Assembly (NCBI GenBank): GCA_021414025.1
Contig: JAIOPG010000001.1
Location: 35,872 to 99,871 of the forward strand
DNA: 64,000 bases
DNA from: Planctomycetota bacterium
Lineage (GTDB): Bacteria; Planctomycetota; Phycisphaerae; Phycisphaerales; SM1A02
Direction of reading: 5' to 3'
Part shown: positions 26,606-37,389 of the stretch, in pieces
Position numbering within the stretch: position 1 is the first letter of the stretch
Layout: every line of letters begins with the position of its first letter
The notes under the pieces: generated by a model
Seen by the model: the letters and a program-made list of their open reading frames with translations, nothing else
What the model was told of the DNA's origin: nothing
Databases searched by the model: none
Made by a program: the position numbers and the translations under genes

Positions 26606-29427
26606 GGGTTGGGAATCTGCCGGGAGGCAATTTCCGCATCGGAGAGCGCGGCATCACTGGCCGGCGCGGCGGCGCCCTCGAAGTCGCGCGGGACATTGGG
26701 CTGCGGCAGCTCCACGGGCAGCGCGACCAGGAAGACCGCTCCGTGCGGCTTGTTGGGCTCGACCCAGATGCGCCCGCCGTGGATCTTGACAATTCCCTCG
26801 GCAATCGTCAGCCCCAGACCCATGCCGCCGCGCGACCCCTGGCGGGCGGCCCGGCCGCGGTAGAGCCGCTCGAACACCTTGCCGAATTCCGCAGGCTCCA
26901 GGCCCGAGCCCTGGTCGGCAACGCTGACAATGACCGTATTGTCGGTGCGCCACGCGGAAATCTCGATCGGTGTTCCATCGTCGGTGTAGCGCAGCGCATT
27001 GTCGACGAGGTTGAACAGGACCTGCGACAGCATCGCGGGATCGCCGCGAATCATGGGAAGGTCCCGGGGAATCACGGTCTTGAACGGGCGCCGGGCCAGG
27101 GCCTCGCGGTGGCGGGCCAGTCCGGTGCCGACGATCTCCTCGATGGTGGTCCACTCCTTCCGGATCTCGATGCCGCTTTCCAAGCGCGTGGCGAACATCA
27201 GGTTGCCGATCAGGTCGTTCAGCCGCTGCGCCTCGTCGACAATGCCCTGAGTCAACTCGCGGCGCAGGCGAGGGTCCAGGGCGAGATCGTCGGCCAGCAG
27301 CGTGCTGGCCGACCCGGCGATGCCGGCCAGCGGCGTGCGCAAATCATGGGACACCGACGAAAGCAGCGCGCTGCGGAGTCGCTCGCGCTCGGCGTCGACC
27401 TCGGCGCGTTGCTGGGCGTCGCGCAGGGTGACCCGCTCCAGGGCGACGGCGATCTGGTCGGCGAACGCTTCCAGAAGGAGAAGCTGCGGCGTCGCGGTGA
27501 GGGCCGCCGGGTCGCGGGGCCGCAAAGCCAGCACTCCGAATTTGCCCTCATGGGTGGTCAGCGGCAGGTAGCGTCCCGCCGCGCCGGGAAGCGACGTCGT
27601 GCCCAGGCCCGCCACCTGCCCGTGGTCGTAGCTCCACCGCGCCACCCCGCGCTCGCGGTCGTTGAGCCAGTCCGGCAGCCCCTGCGTGGCCAGAAGGTCG
27701 AAGTGCGCCGCGTCGCCGCTGAAGCGGCCGATGATGGCGACATCCGCGTCGAAGGTGTCACTGAGATGCTTGGCGGAGATCTGGCCGGCGTGCTGGCGAT
27801 CGGCGGTGCCCATCAACTCCCGCGACATCGAGTAGAGCAGCGAAGTTCGGCGCTCGCGCTGACGGGAATTTTCCGCCTGATCGCGCATCCGTGAAGCCAG
27901 CGATCCGACCAGCAGTCCGGTGATCAGCAGGGTGACGAACGTGATCACGTATTTGGGATCGCTGATCAGAAACGAGTAACGCGGCTCGGTAAAGAAATAA
28001 TTGAACGCCAGCGCGCTGGCCACCGCGGCCACCACCGAGGGCCGGCGGCCGAATCGCCACGCAATCATCAGCACGCCGACCACATAGATCATCGACACCT
28101 CGGAGAGGTCGGGCGGACGGTCGACGACCATGGCGATGGCGGTCGCCGCGGCGACGATCGCCAGGGCGCCCACGTGCTGCATCCAGCGGATTCCCCCCTC
28201 GCCCCACGCAGCGACCGGGACGCCGCCCGAGTGCGCTCCACGTCGGCGCAGCAGGCGCTCGGGCACGTCCTTGTCTGCGTCGCCGCGGATCACGTGCACG
28301 TGCATCTCGCCGCTGCGGCGGATGACTTCGTCCATGAAACTTCCAAACAACGCCGTCCGCAGCCGCGAGCGCCCGGTCTTGCCCAGCACGATCTGGGTGA
28401 CATTTCGGGTTCGCGCGTAGGCAACCAGTTCGCTGGCGGCGTCGCGATGCCGCGCCGGGGAATTCAGAATCGTGGTCTCGGCGCCAAGGCTCTCCGCCAG
28501 CCGCAGCGTCTCGAGCACGCGCTCGCGGTCGGCGTGGCGCAGCCGCGCCGTGCGCGGCGTCTCGATGTAGGCCGCGATCAGGTCGGCGCGCAACCCGGCG
28601 GCCATCCGCTTGGCGGCGCGGACCATGTCGGCGGAGCTGGGCGCCGGGCTCACGCACACCATGATGCGATCCACCGCCGGCCACACGACGCGCACCCCCT
28701 GCTCGCTCTTGTACTCGTGCATGCGGCGCTCGACCCATTCGGCGGCGTGGCGCAAGGCCAGTTCGCGCAGCGCCGCCAGGTTGCTGCGGCGGAAGAAGGA
28801 CTCGATCGCATGGCCGACGCTCTCCGGCACGTACACCTTGCCGGCCTTCAGCCGCTCAATCAACGCGTCCGGCGGCAGATCCACCAGTTCGATTTCGTCA
28901 GCCAGCTCCACCACCGAATCCGGAACCGTCTCGTGCACCTTGACGCCGGTGATCTGGGCCACCACGTCGTTGAGCGTTTCCACATGCTGGATGTTCAACG
29001 TGCTGAAGACGTGGATGCCGGCGTCGAGCAGTTCCTGCACGTCCTGCCAGCGTTTCTCGAAGCGGCTGCCCGGAGCATTGGTGTGGGCCAGTTCGTCCAC
29101 GATGAGAATCTCAGGCTTGCGCGAGAGCGCCGCGTCCAGGTCCAGCTCGCGCAGTTTCACGCCCCGATACTCCAGCTGGCGCTGCGGAATAATGTCCAGG
29201 CCAAGCAGCATCTGCTCGGTCTCGGTGCGGCCGTGGGTCTCCGCCACGCCGATGACGACGTCGTGGCCTTCCGCGGCCATGCGATGCGCCGCCGACAGCA
29301 TGGCGTAGGTCTTGCCCACGCCCGGGGCCATGCCCAGGAAAATTTTCAATCGGCCGCGCCCGGCCCGCGACTCTTCGCGCTGGGCCTGGGCCAGCAGTCG
29401 TTCGGGATCGGGGCGGGATTCAGCCAT
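26602..29427 (-). CDS. kdpD: Osmosensitive K+ channel sensor kinase KdpD
   Basis: A 941-residue membrane histidine kinase. The N-terminal KdpD domain (about 25-230) has Walker A MAPGVGKT at 33-40 and IVDELAHTNAPGS. A Usp-like domain follows (about 250-370), then four membrane helices (about 415-505), a GAF-like region, HisKA with SVSHDLRTPLAG (phospho-His near 693) and an HATPase domain with ADQGSGLEP and GMGLGLTIAEGI. It senses low K+ or osmotic stress and phosphorylates KdpE. It lies 6 bp after kdpC and is coupled to kdpE. Confidence 0.96.
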   Translation of the reverse strand: MAESRPDPERLLAQAQREESRAGRGRLKIFLGMAPGVGKTYAMLSAAHRMAAEGHDVVIGVAETHGRTETEQMLLGLDIIPQRQLEYRGVKLRELDLDAALSRKPEILIVDELAHTNAPGSRFEKRWQDVQELLDAGIHVFSTLNIQHVETLNDVVAQITGVKVHETVPDSVVELADEIELVDLPPDALIERLKAGKVYVPESVGHAIESFFRRSNLAALRELALRHAAEWVERRMHEYKSEQGVRVVWPAVDRIMVCVSPAPSSADMVRAAKRMAAGLRADLIAAYIETPRTARLRHADRERVLETLRLAESLGAETTILNSPARHRDAASELVAYARTRNVTQIVLGKTGRSRLRTALFGSFMDEVIRRSGEMHVHVIRGDADKDVPERLLRRRGAHSGGVPVAAWGEGGIRWMQHVGALAIVAAATAIAMVVDRPPDLSEVSMIYVVGVLMIAWRFGRRPSVVAAVASALAFNYFFTEPRYSFLISDPKYVITFVTLLITGLLVGSLASRMRDQAENSRQRERRTSLLYSMSRELMGTADRQHAGQISAKHLSDTFDADVAIIGRFSGDAAHFDLLATQGLPDWLNDRERGVARWSYDHGQVAGLGTTSLPGAAGRYLPLTTHEGKFGVLALRPRDPAALTATPQLLLLEAFADQIAVALERVTLRDAQQRAEVDAERERLRSALLSSVSHDLRTPLAGIAGSASTLLADDLALDPRLRRELTQGIVDEAQRLNDLIGNLMFATRLESGIEIRKEWTTIEEIVGTGLARHREALARRPFKTVIPRDLPMIRGDPAMLSQVLFNLVDNALRYTDDGTPIEISAWRTDNTVIVSVADQGSGLEPAEFGKVFERLYRGRAARQGSRGGMGLGLTIAEGIVKIHGGRIWVEPNKPHGAVFLVALPVELPQPNVPRDFEGAAAPASDAALSDAEIASRQIPNP

Positions 29428-29433
29428 CGCCCA

Positions 29434-30059
29434 TCATCGTATCGGTTCAGTTTGCTTCATCTGATCGAGAGCGAGATTGAGGTCCAGCACGTTCACCACG
29501 GACTCGCCAAGCACGCCGAGCTGCCGCGGTTGCGTGTGACGGCGCAGCAGCTCGCGCAACGCGTCCTCGGAAAGCTTGCGTGCCCGCGCCACGCGCGGAA
29601 CCTGGTACTCGGCGGCGGCCGGCGAGATGTGCGGATCGAGCCCGCTGCCCGAGGAAGTGATCAGGTCGACGGGAACCCCGCCTGCCGTGGCGCGCTGGCA
29701 ACCCACCGCCGCGTCCGCCGCATGCAGCGCGTCGATGCGCGACTTCACCGCGTCGATCAGCGCCGGGTTGGTTGGCCCAAGATTGCTGCCGCTGGAACCG
29801 GTTGATTTGTCGGCGTTGTAGGCCGTGTCGGCCACTGGACTCGTCGCCGACGGGCGGCCCCAGAAGTACCGGGGATCGCCGCTGAAATCCTGGCCAATCA
29901 GCTCGGAGCCCACCACCACGTCCCCGCGCCGGATGAGGGACCCATTGGCCTGATGCGGGAACACCGCCTGCGCGACGCCGGTGATCGCCAACGGATAGAT
30001 GATGCCGGTCAGGACGCTCAACAGGACAAAGAGAACCAGGGCGGGGCGAAGTACGACGA

Positions 30060-30063
<4 letters not shown>
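29434..30063 (-). CDS. kdpC: K+-transporting ATPase subunit C
   Basis: A 209-residue protein with one N-terminal membrane helix ([21 protein letters not shown]), then the KdpC pattern: [23 protein letters not shown] and [19 protein letters not shown] near the end. KdpC is part of the KdpFABC complex and assists KdpA/KdpB assembly and ATP affinity. It overlaps kdpB by 4 bp. Length is normal. Confidence 0.95.
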
Positions 30064-32129
<2,066 letters not shown>

Positions 32130-32142
32130 GGCGTCTCCTTGC

Positions 32143-33945
32143 TCAATGCGACATCGCGAGGTGTTCGACGATCGGCCCCAGCGCCAGGGCCGGAACGAAA
32201 GTCAGCGCGCCGACGATGATGACCACGGCGATCAGCATGACCACGAAGACGGGCGTGTGGGTGGGCAATGTTCCCGCGGTCACCGGCACGGACTTCTTGG
32301 CCGCCAGCGAGCCGGCCACCGCCAGCACCGGCACGATGATCCAGTAGCGGGCGAAGAACATGCACAGCCCCAGCGCGAGGTTGTAGAAAGGCGTGTTGGC
32401 GCTCAATCCGCCGAACGCCGAGCCGTTGTTGTTGCTGGCCGAGGAAAATGCATAAAGGATTTCGCTGAATCCGTGCATGCCCGGATTGCCCGTGCCGCCG
32501 GTTCCCTGCGGCAGCAGCACCGCGACGGCCGTGCCGATCAGGACCAGGGCGCAGGGAACCAGCACCGCGATCGCGGCCATCTTCATCTCGAAGGGCTCGA
32601 TTTTCTTGCCCAGGTATTCCGGCGTGCGGCCGACCATGAGCCCGGCCACGAACACCGCGACAATGACGAACATCAGCATGCCGTACAGGCCCGAGCCGAC
32701 GCCGCCGAAGACCACCTCGCCGAGCTGCATCAGCCACATCGGCACCAGGCCGCCCAGCGGCGTGAAGGAGTCGTGCATCGCGTTGACCGAGCCGTTGGAA
32801 GCTGCGGTGGTTGCCGTCGCCCAGAGCGCGGAGTTGGCGATTCCGAAGCGGGCTTCCTTGCCCTCCATGTTGCCGCCGGGCTGGAGAACCGAGGAAGCCT
32901 GATCCACGCCCAGCGCCGTCAATTTCGGATTGCCGGATTGCTCGGCGATGACGCAGGGCAGCAGGAGCGCCACGAATATGACCGTCATCGCCGCCAGCAC
33001 CGCCCAGCCTTGCCGCCGGTCGCCGACCATTTCGCCGAAGGTCCAGCACAACGCGCCGGAAATGACAAGGATCGCCAGCACCTCGAGGAAGTTGGACAGC
33101 GGCGTCGGATTTTCGAAGGGATGCGCCGAATTCACATTGAAGAATCCGCCGCCGTTGGTGCCCAGTTGCTTGATGGCGATCTGCGACGCCGCCGGGCCAA
33201 GTGGCAGCGTCTGGTCGGCGACCGCAACCGACGTGGTCTGCGGCTTCCCGTCCGATCCGTTGACGGCGTTCCCGTCCGCGTCCTTCACTGGATTGTCGTA
33301 GCTCAGCGCATGGGTCAAAGTCACCGATTGATAGGGCTTGAATGTCTGCACCACGCCCTGCGAAACCAGCACAACCGCCAGCACGATCGACAGCGGCAGC
33401 AGGATGTACAGCGTGCTGCGGGTCAGGTCGACCCAGAAATTGCCGATGGTCCGGCTCGAGCGCCGCGCCAAGCCGCGAATCAGCGCCACCAGCACCGCCA
33501 TGCCGGTCGCCGCGGAGACGAAGTTCTGCACGCCCAGGGCCAGCATCTGAGTCAGGTAGGACATCGTGGTTTCGCCGCCGTAGCCCTGCCAGTTGGTGTT
33601 GGTGGCGAAGCTGACCGCGGTGTTGAAGGAGGAATCAGCGGTGACCGCGGAAAATCCCTGCGGATTCAGCGGCAGCATTCCCTGCAGCCGCTGCAGTGCG
33701 TAGACAAAGAGAAAGCCGATCGCGTTGAAAACCAGTACCGCCACCGTGTAGTGCCTCCAACTCATTTCATCGACGGCGCGCACCCCGCCCAGGCGGTACA
33801 CCAACCGCTCGATCGGCCCCAGCAGCCAGCCGAGTCCGCAGGGTTTGCCTTCGTACACGCGGGCCATGAACCAGCCCAGCGGCTTGGCAAGGGCCAGAAG
33901 CGCGACGATGTAGAGCAACAATTGCAGGGTGCCATTGAGAGTCAT
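32143..33945 (-). CDS. kdpA: K+-transporting ATPase subunit A (K+ channel-like)
   Basis: A 600-residue polytopic protein related to KtrB/TrkH channels. Selectivity-loop regions are visible as [38 protein letters not shown] and [15 protein letters not shown]. It binds and passes K+ in the KdpFABC complex. The ATG at 33945 overlaps the kdpF stop (ATGA); a start three codons upstream is less likely. C-terminal TM helices and the tail [11 protein letters not shown] are typical. Confidence 0.97.
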   Translation of the reverse strand: MTLNGTLQLLLYIVALLALAKPLGWFMARVYEGKPCGLGWLLGPIERLVYRLGGVRAVDEMSWRHYTVAVLVFNAIGFLFVYALQRLQGMLPLNPQGFSAVTADSSFNTAVSFATNTNWQGYGGETTMSYLTQMLALGVQNFVSAATGMAVLVALIRGLARRSSRTIGNFWVDLTRSTLYILLPLSIVLAVVLVSQGVVQTFKPYQSVTLTHALSYDNPVKDADGNAVNGSDGKPQTTSVAVADQTLPLGPAASQIAIKQLGTNGGGFFNVNSAHPFENPTPLSNFLEVLAILVISGALCWTFGEMVGDRRQGWAVLAAMTVIFVALLLPCVIAEQSGNPKLTALGVDQASSVLQPGGNMEGKEARFGIANSALWATATTAASNGSVNAMHDSFTPLGGLVPMWLMQLGEVVFGGVGSGLYGMLMFVIVAVFVAGLMVGRTPEYLGKKIEPFEMKMAAIAVLVPCALVLIGTAVAVLLPQGTGGTGNPGMHGFSEILYAFSSASNNNGSAFGGLSANTPFYNLALGLCMFFARYWIIVPVLAVAGSLAAKKSVPVTAGTLPTHTPVFVVMLIAVVIIVGALTFVPALALGPIVEHLAMSH

Positions 33946-34034
33946 TGGAACCACTCCGGTTTGAGAAGGGCGCAGGTGAGGTAGACCAGCAGGCCCAGAG
34001 CCACGATCGCGCCGATCAGGTAGATCCAGGTCAT
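33942..34034 (-). CDS. kdpF: KdpF, small stabilising subunit
   Basis: A 30-residue peptide, essentially a single membrane helix (YLIGAIVALGLLVYLTCALL) ending KPEWFQ, the classical KdpF layout. The ATG at 34034 has GGGAGG upstream. Its stop overlaps the kdpA start and its start overlaps the preceding small gene's stop. KdpF stabilises KdpFABC in the membrane. Confidence 0.92.
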   Translation of the reverse strand: MTWIYLIGAIVALGLLVYLTCALLKPEWFQ

Positions 34035-34141
34035 GGCCGGCCTCCCGACTCCGGCGGCATGAGCCGCCGGCAAAGCGCGATCAGGCCGCAGGTGGCGGCG
34101 CAGCAGGCAAGAAAAATTCCGAGGTAGATGATGTCGTCCAT
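34031..34141 (-). CDS. 36-residue membrane microprotein heading the kdp operon
   Basis: A short open frame of 36 codons plus stop whose TGA overlaps the kdpF ATG (ATGA). The peptide has one hydrophobic segment (IIYLGIFLACCAATCGLIAL) with three cysteines in or near the membrane, then a basic CRR and a Pro/Gly-rich tail. GGAAA lies upstream of the ATG. The overlap and membrane-helix composition support a real gene. Small unnamed membrane ORFs occur before kdpF in other bacteria, so it may be a second accessory peptide of the pump. No direct homology could be tested. Confidence 0.7.
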   Translation of the reverse strand: MDDIIYLGIFLACCAATCGLIALCRRLMPPESGGRP

Positions 34142-34162
34142 GTGAGTTTCCGTGATTGCTGG

Positions 34163-34191
34163 AGTATGGACCGCCTGACCGGACTTGTCGC
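34163..34191 (-). promoter_or_regulatory. Candidate kdp promoter
   Basis: On the minus strand, GCGACA (34191-34186) and CATACT (34168-34163) are 17 bp apart, matching -35 and -10 at 4/6 each. This would start transcription about 15 nt before the first small ORF. A poor -35 would fit an activator-dependent promoter. GCGACA is also one arm of an inverted repeat TGTCGC-TCAAT-GCGACA (34186-34202). Confidence 0.3.
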
Positions 34192-34221
34192 TCAATGCGA
34201 CATCAATTCCAGGGCGCCTCG

Positions 34222-34240
34222 CATAAGGATTTCATAAAGA
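34222..34240 (-). promoter_or_regulatory. Candidate KdpE direct-repeat operator
   Basis: Read on the minus strand, TCTTTATG-AAA-TCCTTATG is a direct repeat with 11-bp periodicity in a GC-rich background. OmpR-family regulators such as KdpE bind T-rich direct repeats spaced about one helical turn. It lies about 30 bp upstream of the proposed -35 of the kdp operon, and 168 bp from the divergent porin-like gene. Confidence 0.5.
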
Positions 34241-34407
34241 CTATCTCGGTTCGGCGCGCACCGTATTGATGCGCCGCTTATGCAAAGCACGGGTCATTTT
34301 GCGCTCCGTTGAGCGACATGGTGCCGTTTGCGGTGCATACTGCTCACTCGCACATTGAGTCCGTGCCGCAGGCGGGAGCCGGCGACGCGAACCGCAGGAG
34401 AATGGCC

Positions 34408-35373
34408 ATGAATACTTCACGCATCCGCAATTCCGTTGACTCGAGTTTGTTTTGGGGTGTCGCAGCCTTCATCTGGCTGGCCGTGTTCGTGCTTATCGCC
34501 AGCGCCGTGAACGCTCAGGACTCGCTGGCACCCAACGAGGAAATCGTCGCGACGACCAAGCCCAAGCCGGACGACGGGGAGCCCGGCAAGACACAGCCGC
34601 CCGCGACGAACGCGGGTCCATTCGCCCTGCAGCTCAACCTGGATTTCACCAACGCCTACTTCTATCACGGCATCCTGCAGCAGAACCAGGGCCTCATCGT
34701 CCAGCCTGCGTTGAAGCTGAATGTGACCGTATTCAAGCAGGACGATCTGCAGATCGACGGAATCCTGGCCACCTGGAACAGCTTCGGGCAGAACGCCGGC
34801 ACGCAGACCAGCGCCCTGCAGAAATACTGGTACGAGTGCGACCTCATCGGCGGCTTCGTGCTGACCAAGGGAAAGTTCAGTTTCACGACCACCTACACCT
34901 TTCTGACGGCTCCCAGCAACGCCTACCAGACCGTGCAGGAACTTGATTTCATCTTCGCCTACGACGACAGCGATCTGCTCGGAAAGTTCGCCCTGCATCC
35001 CTACGCGCTGGTGGGAATCGAAACCGGAGCCAATGCCTCCAACGGCACCCAGCCCGGCTCCTACCTTGAAATGGGCATCGCGCCGGGGTTCACGCTGGAT
35101 CTGGACAAGACACCGGTGACCTTGAGCTTTCCGCAAACGGTCGGCCTGAGCCTGCACGACTACTATCAGAACGCCGCCGGCAGCAACAACACTTTCGGAT
35201 TCTTCCAGACGGGAGTGAAGGCGTCGCTCCCGCTTCCCTTCGGCGATCGCTATGGCAAGTGGACGCTCAATGCTGCGGTATCGGAAATGTTCCTGGGCAC
35301 CAACACCACGGCCTTCAACCGCGGGCACGACACGCAGTTCATCGCCACGCTGGGAGTGCAGGTGAATTTCTGA
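34408..35373 (+). CDS. Outer-membrane beta-barrel, porin-like protein
   Basis: A 321-residue exported protein. The ATG at 34408 has AGGAG 7 bp upstream and begins a signal peptide whose hydrophobic core is GVAAFIWLAVFVLIASAVNAQ. After a Pro/Lys linker come many alternating hydrophobic strands (FALQLNLDFTNAYFYHGI, GLIVQPALKLNVTVF, FSFTTTYTFLT), and the last residue is Phe (GVQVNF), the usual outer-membrane insertion signal. It resembles TorF-type putative porins. It is divergent from kdp and may share its regulation, perhaps supplying K+ across the outer membrane; this is inference. Confidence 0.75.
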   Translation: MNTSRIRNSVDSSLFWGVAAFIWLAVFVLIASAVNAQDSLAPNEEIVATTKPKPDDGEPGKTQPPATNAGPFALQLNLDFTNAYFYHGILQQNQGLIVQPALKLNVTVFKQDDLQIDGILATWNSFGQNAGTQTSALQKYWYECDLIGGFVLTKGKFSFTTTYTFLTAPSNAYQTVQELDFIFAYDDSDLLGKFALHPYALVGIETGANASNGTQPGSYLEMGIAPGFTLDLDKTPVTLSFPQTVGLSLHDYYQNAAGSNNTFGFFQTGVKASLPLPFGDRYGKWTLNAAVSEMFLGTNTTAFNRGHDTQFIATLGVQVNF

Positions 35374-35385
35374 TCGGGCGACGCA

Positions 35386-35871
35386 CTATTGCGTCAGCCA
35401 CAGCGCGAGCAGAATCAGGGCAAGCACCAGAGCGTGGACCCCCCAGACGGCCCCAGCAAAAGCGCCCTGGCGGCGCGCCGTCCAGGACATGATCCGTTGA
35501 CGGTGGCGGTACATCAGCCAGACCGACGCCGCGCTGAGCATGCCGAAGCCGTCGGCAATCATGAGCGCCCACACACCTCTGTCCACAGCCGATCGGTTGA
35601 TGATGTTCCCGAGGATCGGAATCATGACGAACACAGCGGCCACGCCCGAGAAACACCCGGGCGCCATGGCAAGCACCAGCCATCCGAAGCGGGCCCGCGG
35701 TGTGCCGATCTTCAGGATCAGCGGCTCTCCGCATTCCGGGCACTTGGCACTCTTGATGTCGCGGAGGTCGTGGCCGCAGCGAGGGCAGGGAACCGAGCGG
35801 CCCTTGAGGAAGGCGAGCACTTCGGCTTGCGGATCGTGGAGAGGCTGGCTGGTCATCGGATTATCACTCAT
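35386..35871 (-). CDS. Zinc-ribbon membrane protein (ribbon at N-terminus)
   Basis: 161 residues from the ATG at 35871. A zinc ribbon CPRCGHDLRDIKSAKCPECG (about 28-47) is followed by three or so membrane segments (GWLVLAMAPGCFSGVAAVFV, WALMIADGFGMLSAASVWLM and WGVHALVLALILLALWL). The ATG lies inside the end of the upstream gene (8-bp overlap), so translation is coupled. CPxCGxDL ribbons ahead of membrane helices are very common in Phycisphaerae genomes; their role is unknown. The long upstream extension of this frame is antisense-like and rejected. Confidence 0.75.
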   Translation of the reverse strand: MSDNPMTSQPLHDPQAEVLAFLKGRSVPCPRCGHDLRDIKSAKCPECGEPLILKIGTPRARFGWLVLAMAPGCFSGVAAVFVMIPILGNIINRSAVDRGVWALMIADGFGMLSAASVWLMYRHRQRIMSWTARRQGAFAGAVWGVHALVLALILLALWLTQ

Positions 35872-36307
35872 GAACGAGACCTTTGGTTCGATTTTTTCCA
35901 ACTCCCGCCTGCTTCCAGGAGCGCCAATCCTCCGCGATCTCGAAAGGTCGTCCGCACTCGGGGCAGAGGCCGCTTTCACCAAGGCCGCTGACATCGTGCA
36001 GGCAGCCGGTGCAGATGCGGCCGTCCGCTGCGGCGTAGGCCCGCTTGATCCGCCGCAATCCTTTCCACACGGCAAAGAGTGCGATCATGATGGAGGCCCA
36101 CAAGATTCCAATCCGCAAGTACACGTTGAACCAATATTGCGATGGATTCGCGGCGAGCAGCGCGACTCTTGCGTTGGGATCCTGAAATGCGTCCCACGTC
36201 GCCCCTGTCACTGAAATGCACAAGGGCAGCAGCCACCACCAGACCAATCGCCGAACCACCAGCGGTCTGCTGGACCACGGCTCGTAGAAAGTCCGTTGGA
36301 ATTTCAT
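35864..36307 (-). CDS. Zinc-ribbon membrane protein (ribbon at C-terminus)
   Basis: 147 residues with two membrane segments (LVWWWLLPLCISVTGA and IGILWASIMIALFAVW) and then a zinc ribbon CTGCLHDVSGLGESGLCPEC at about 99-118. The domain order is the reverse of the coupled downstream partner at 35386-35871. The two may form a membrane complex. No family name or function can be given. Confidence 0.75.
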   Translation of the reverse strand: MKFQRTFYEPWSSRPLVVRRLVWWWLLPLCISVTGATWDAFQDPNARVALLAANPSQYWFNVYLRIGILWASIMIALFAVWKGLRRIKRAYAAADGRICTGCLHDVSGLGESGLCPECGRPFEIAEDWRSWKQAGVGKNRTKGLVHE

Positions 36308-36316
36308 AGGCAGGGC

Positions 36317-36565
36317 CTACGAATTCTTGATCTTGGTGATGCGCCCGACGAATCCCAGCAGGATCATCCAGGCCACGATGAGGGCGATGACCACCAGGAC
36401 GATGGTTCCGCTGCCCTCGGCTTCGTGAATCAGGTCCGTGGTTTGCTGGCGGGTGGACTCCGATTTCGGCGCCGATTGACAGGCGGCCAGGATCAGGGTC
36501 GCGATCATCGACACTCCAACGACCCGGCTCGGCAAGTTTTTCGACGCGTGGATGAGTCTGTTCAT
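36317..36565 (-). CDS. Small lipoprotein with a membrane helix
   Basis: An 82-residue protein. A signal peptide with lipobox LILAAC puts the lipidated Cys at about residue 29. A short polar stretch precedes a second hydrophobic segment (GTIVLVVIALIVAWMILLGFVG) and a basic tail RITKIKNS. A lipid anchor plus a transmembrane helix in 54 mature residues is unusual. It starts the minus-strand run with the two zinc-ribbon proteins, 9 bp upstream of the first. Confidence 0.72.
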   Translation of the reverse strand: MNRLIHASKNLPSRVVGVSMIATLILAACQSAPKSESTRQQTTDLIHEAEGSGTIVLVVIALIVAWMILLGFVGRITKIKNS

Positions 36566-36678
36566 GGCGGTGTTGCGGCCTCAGAAGCCTGGCGGAAGAT
36601 ATCACGAAAGCGCCCGCGGGCGCACTTCCTCCGCGGCCCTGAATCCCTCGCAACCCTAGACTGCGGCTCCGGCATCGC

Positions 36679-37389
36679 ATGTCCAAGCCCTCCACCACTT
36701 CCCCAAGCGGCATTTTGATCGTCGACAAGCCGGCGGGCATCACCAGCATGCGCGCCGTCGAGATGGTCCGCCGCGGCATGGGCGGACTGCGAACGGGCCA
36801 CGCCGGAACGCTCGATCCGCTGGCGACGGGCGTGCTCATCGTCGCCGTCGGCTCCGCCACGCGCAGCATCAACACGTTGATGGATCTGGAGAAGCAGTAC
36901 GAGACCGAGATCGACCTTTCCGCCACCACCCCCACGCTCGACGCCGAAAGCGAGCGGGTCGAGTCACTGCGCAGCTCGCCCGCCCCGAGCGCCGACCAGG
37001 TGCACTCCGCGCTGAGGCAATTCATCGGCACCTATCCGCAGATGCCCCCCTCCTTCAGCGCCAAGAGCATCAATGGGCGCCGCGCCTATGACATGGCCCG
37101 CAGCGGAGAAAAGGTCACGCTCGCCGCCAAGCCGGTGACGGTGCACGAGCTTTCCATGCTTGCCTTCGAGTGGCCGGTCGTGCGGCTGGCGATCCGCTGC
37201 GACAAGGGCTTCTATGTCCGAAGCCTGGCTCACGATCTGGGCACGGCCCTGGGCGGTGGCGGCTACTGCCTCTCGATTCGGCGCACGGCCATCGGACCCT
37301 TCACGCTGGCGCAGGCTATTGCACTGAAGCAGGAGGCGCTTCCGAATCCTTCGCAACTTTTGGCGTTTCCTCCCGGCGCTGCGCGTTGA
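36679..37389 (+). CDS. truB: tRNA pseudouridine-55 synthase TruB
   Basis: A 236-residue protein with GILIVDKPAGITSM at the N-terminus, the catalytic Asp46 in HAGTLDPLATGVL, LEKQYET, MPPSFSAKSINGRRAYDMAR and CDKGFYVRSLAHDLG. It makes pseudouridine 55 in the T loop of tRNAs. It is shorter than E. coli TruB (about 314) because it lacks the C-terminal PUA domain, as in many bacteria. Its last 74 bp overlap the convergent lspA. Confidence 0.94.
   Translation: MSKPSTTSPSGILIVDKPAGITSMRAVEMVRRGMGGLRTGHAGTLDPLATGVLIVAVGSATRSINTLMDLEKQYETEIDLSATTPTLDAESERVESLRSSPAPSADQVHSALRQFIGTYPQMPPSFSAKSINGRRAYDMARSGEKVTLAAKPVTVHELSMLAFEWPVVRLAIRCDKGFYVRSLAHDLGTALGGGGYCLSIRRTAIGPFTLAQAIALKQEALPNPSQLLAFPPGAAR

Noticed and set aside
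34188..34205. A 15-bp match between the kdp upstream region and the kdpA 3' end (near 32138-32152)
   Set aside because: A match this long is expected by chance once or twice in 64 kb; no other sign of duplication.
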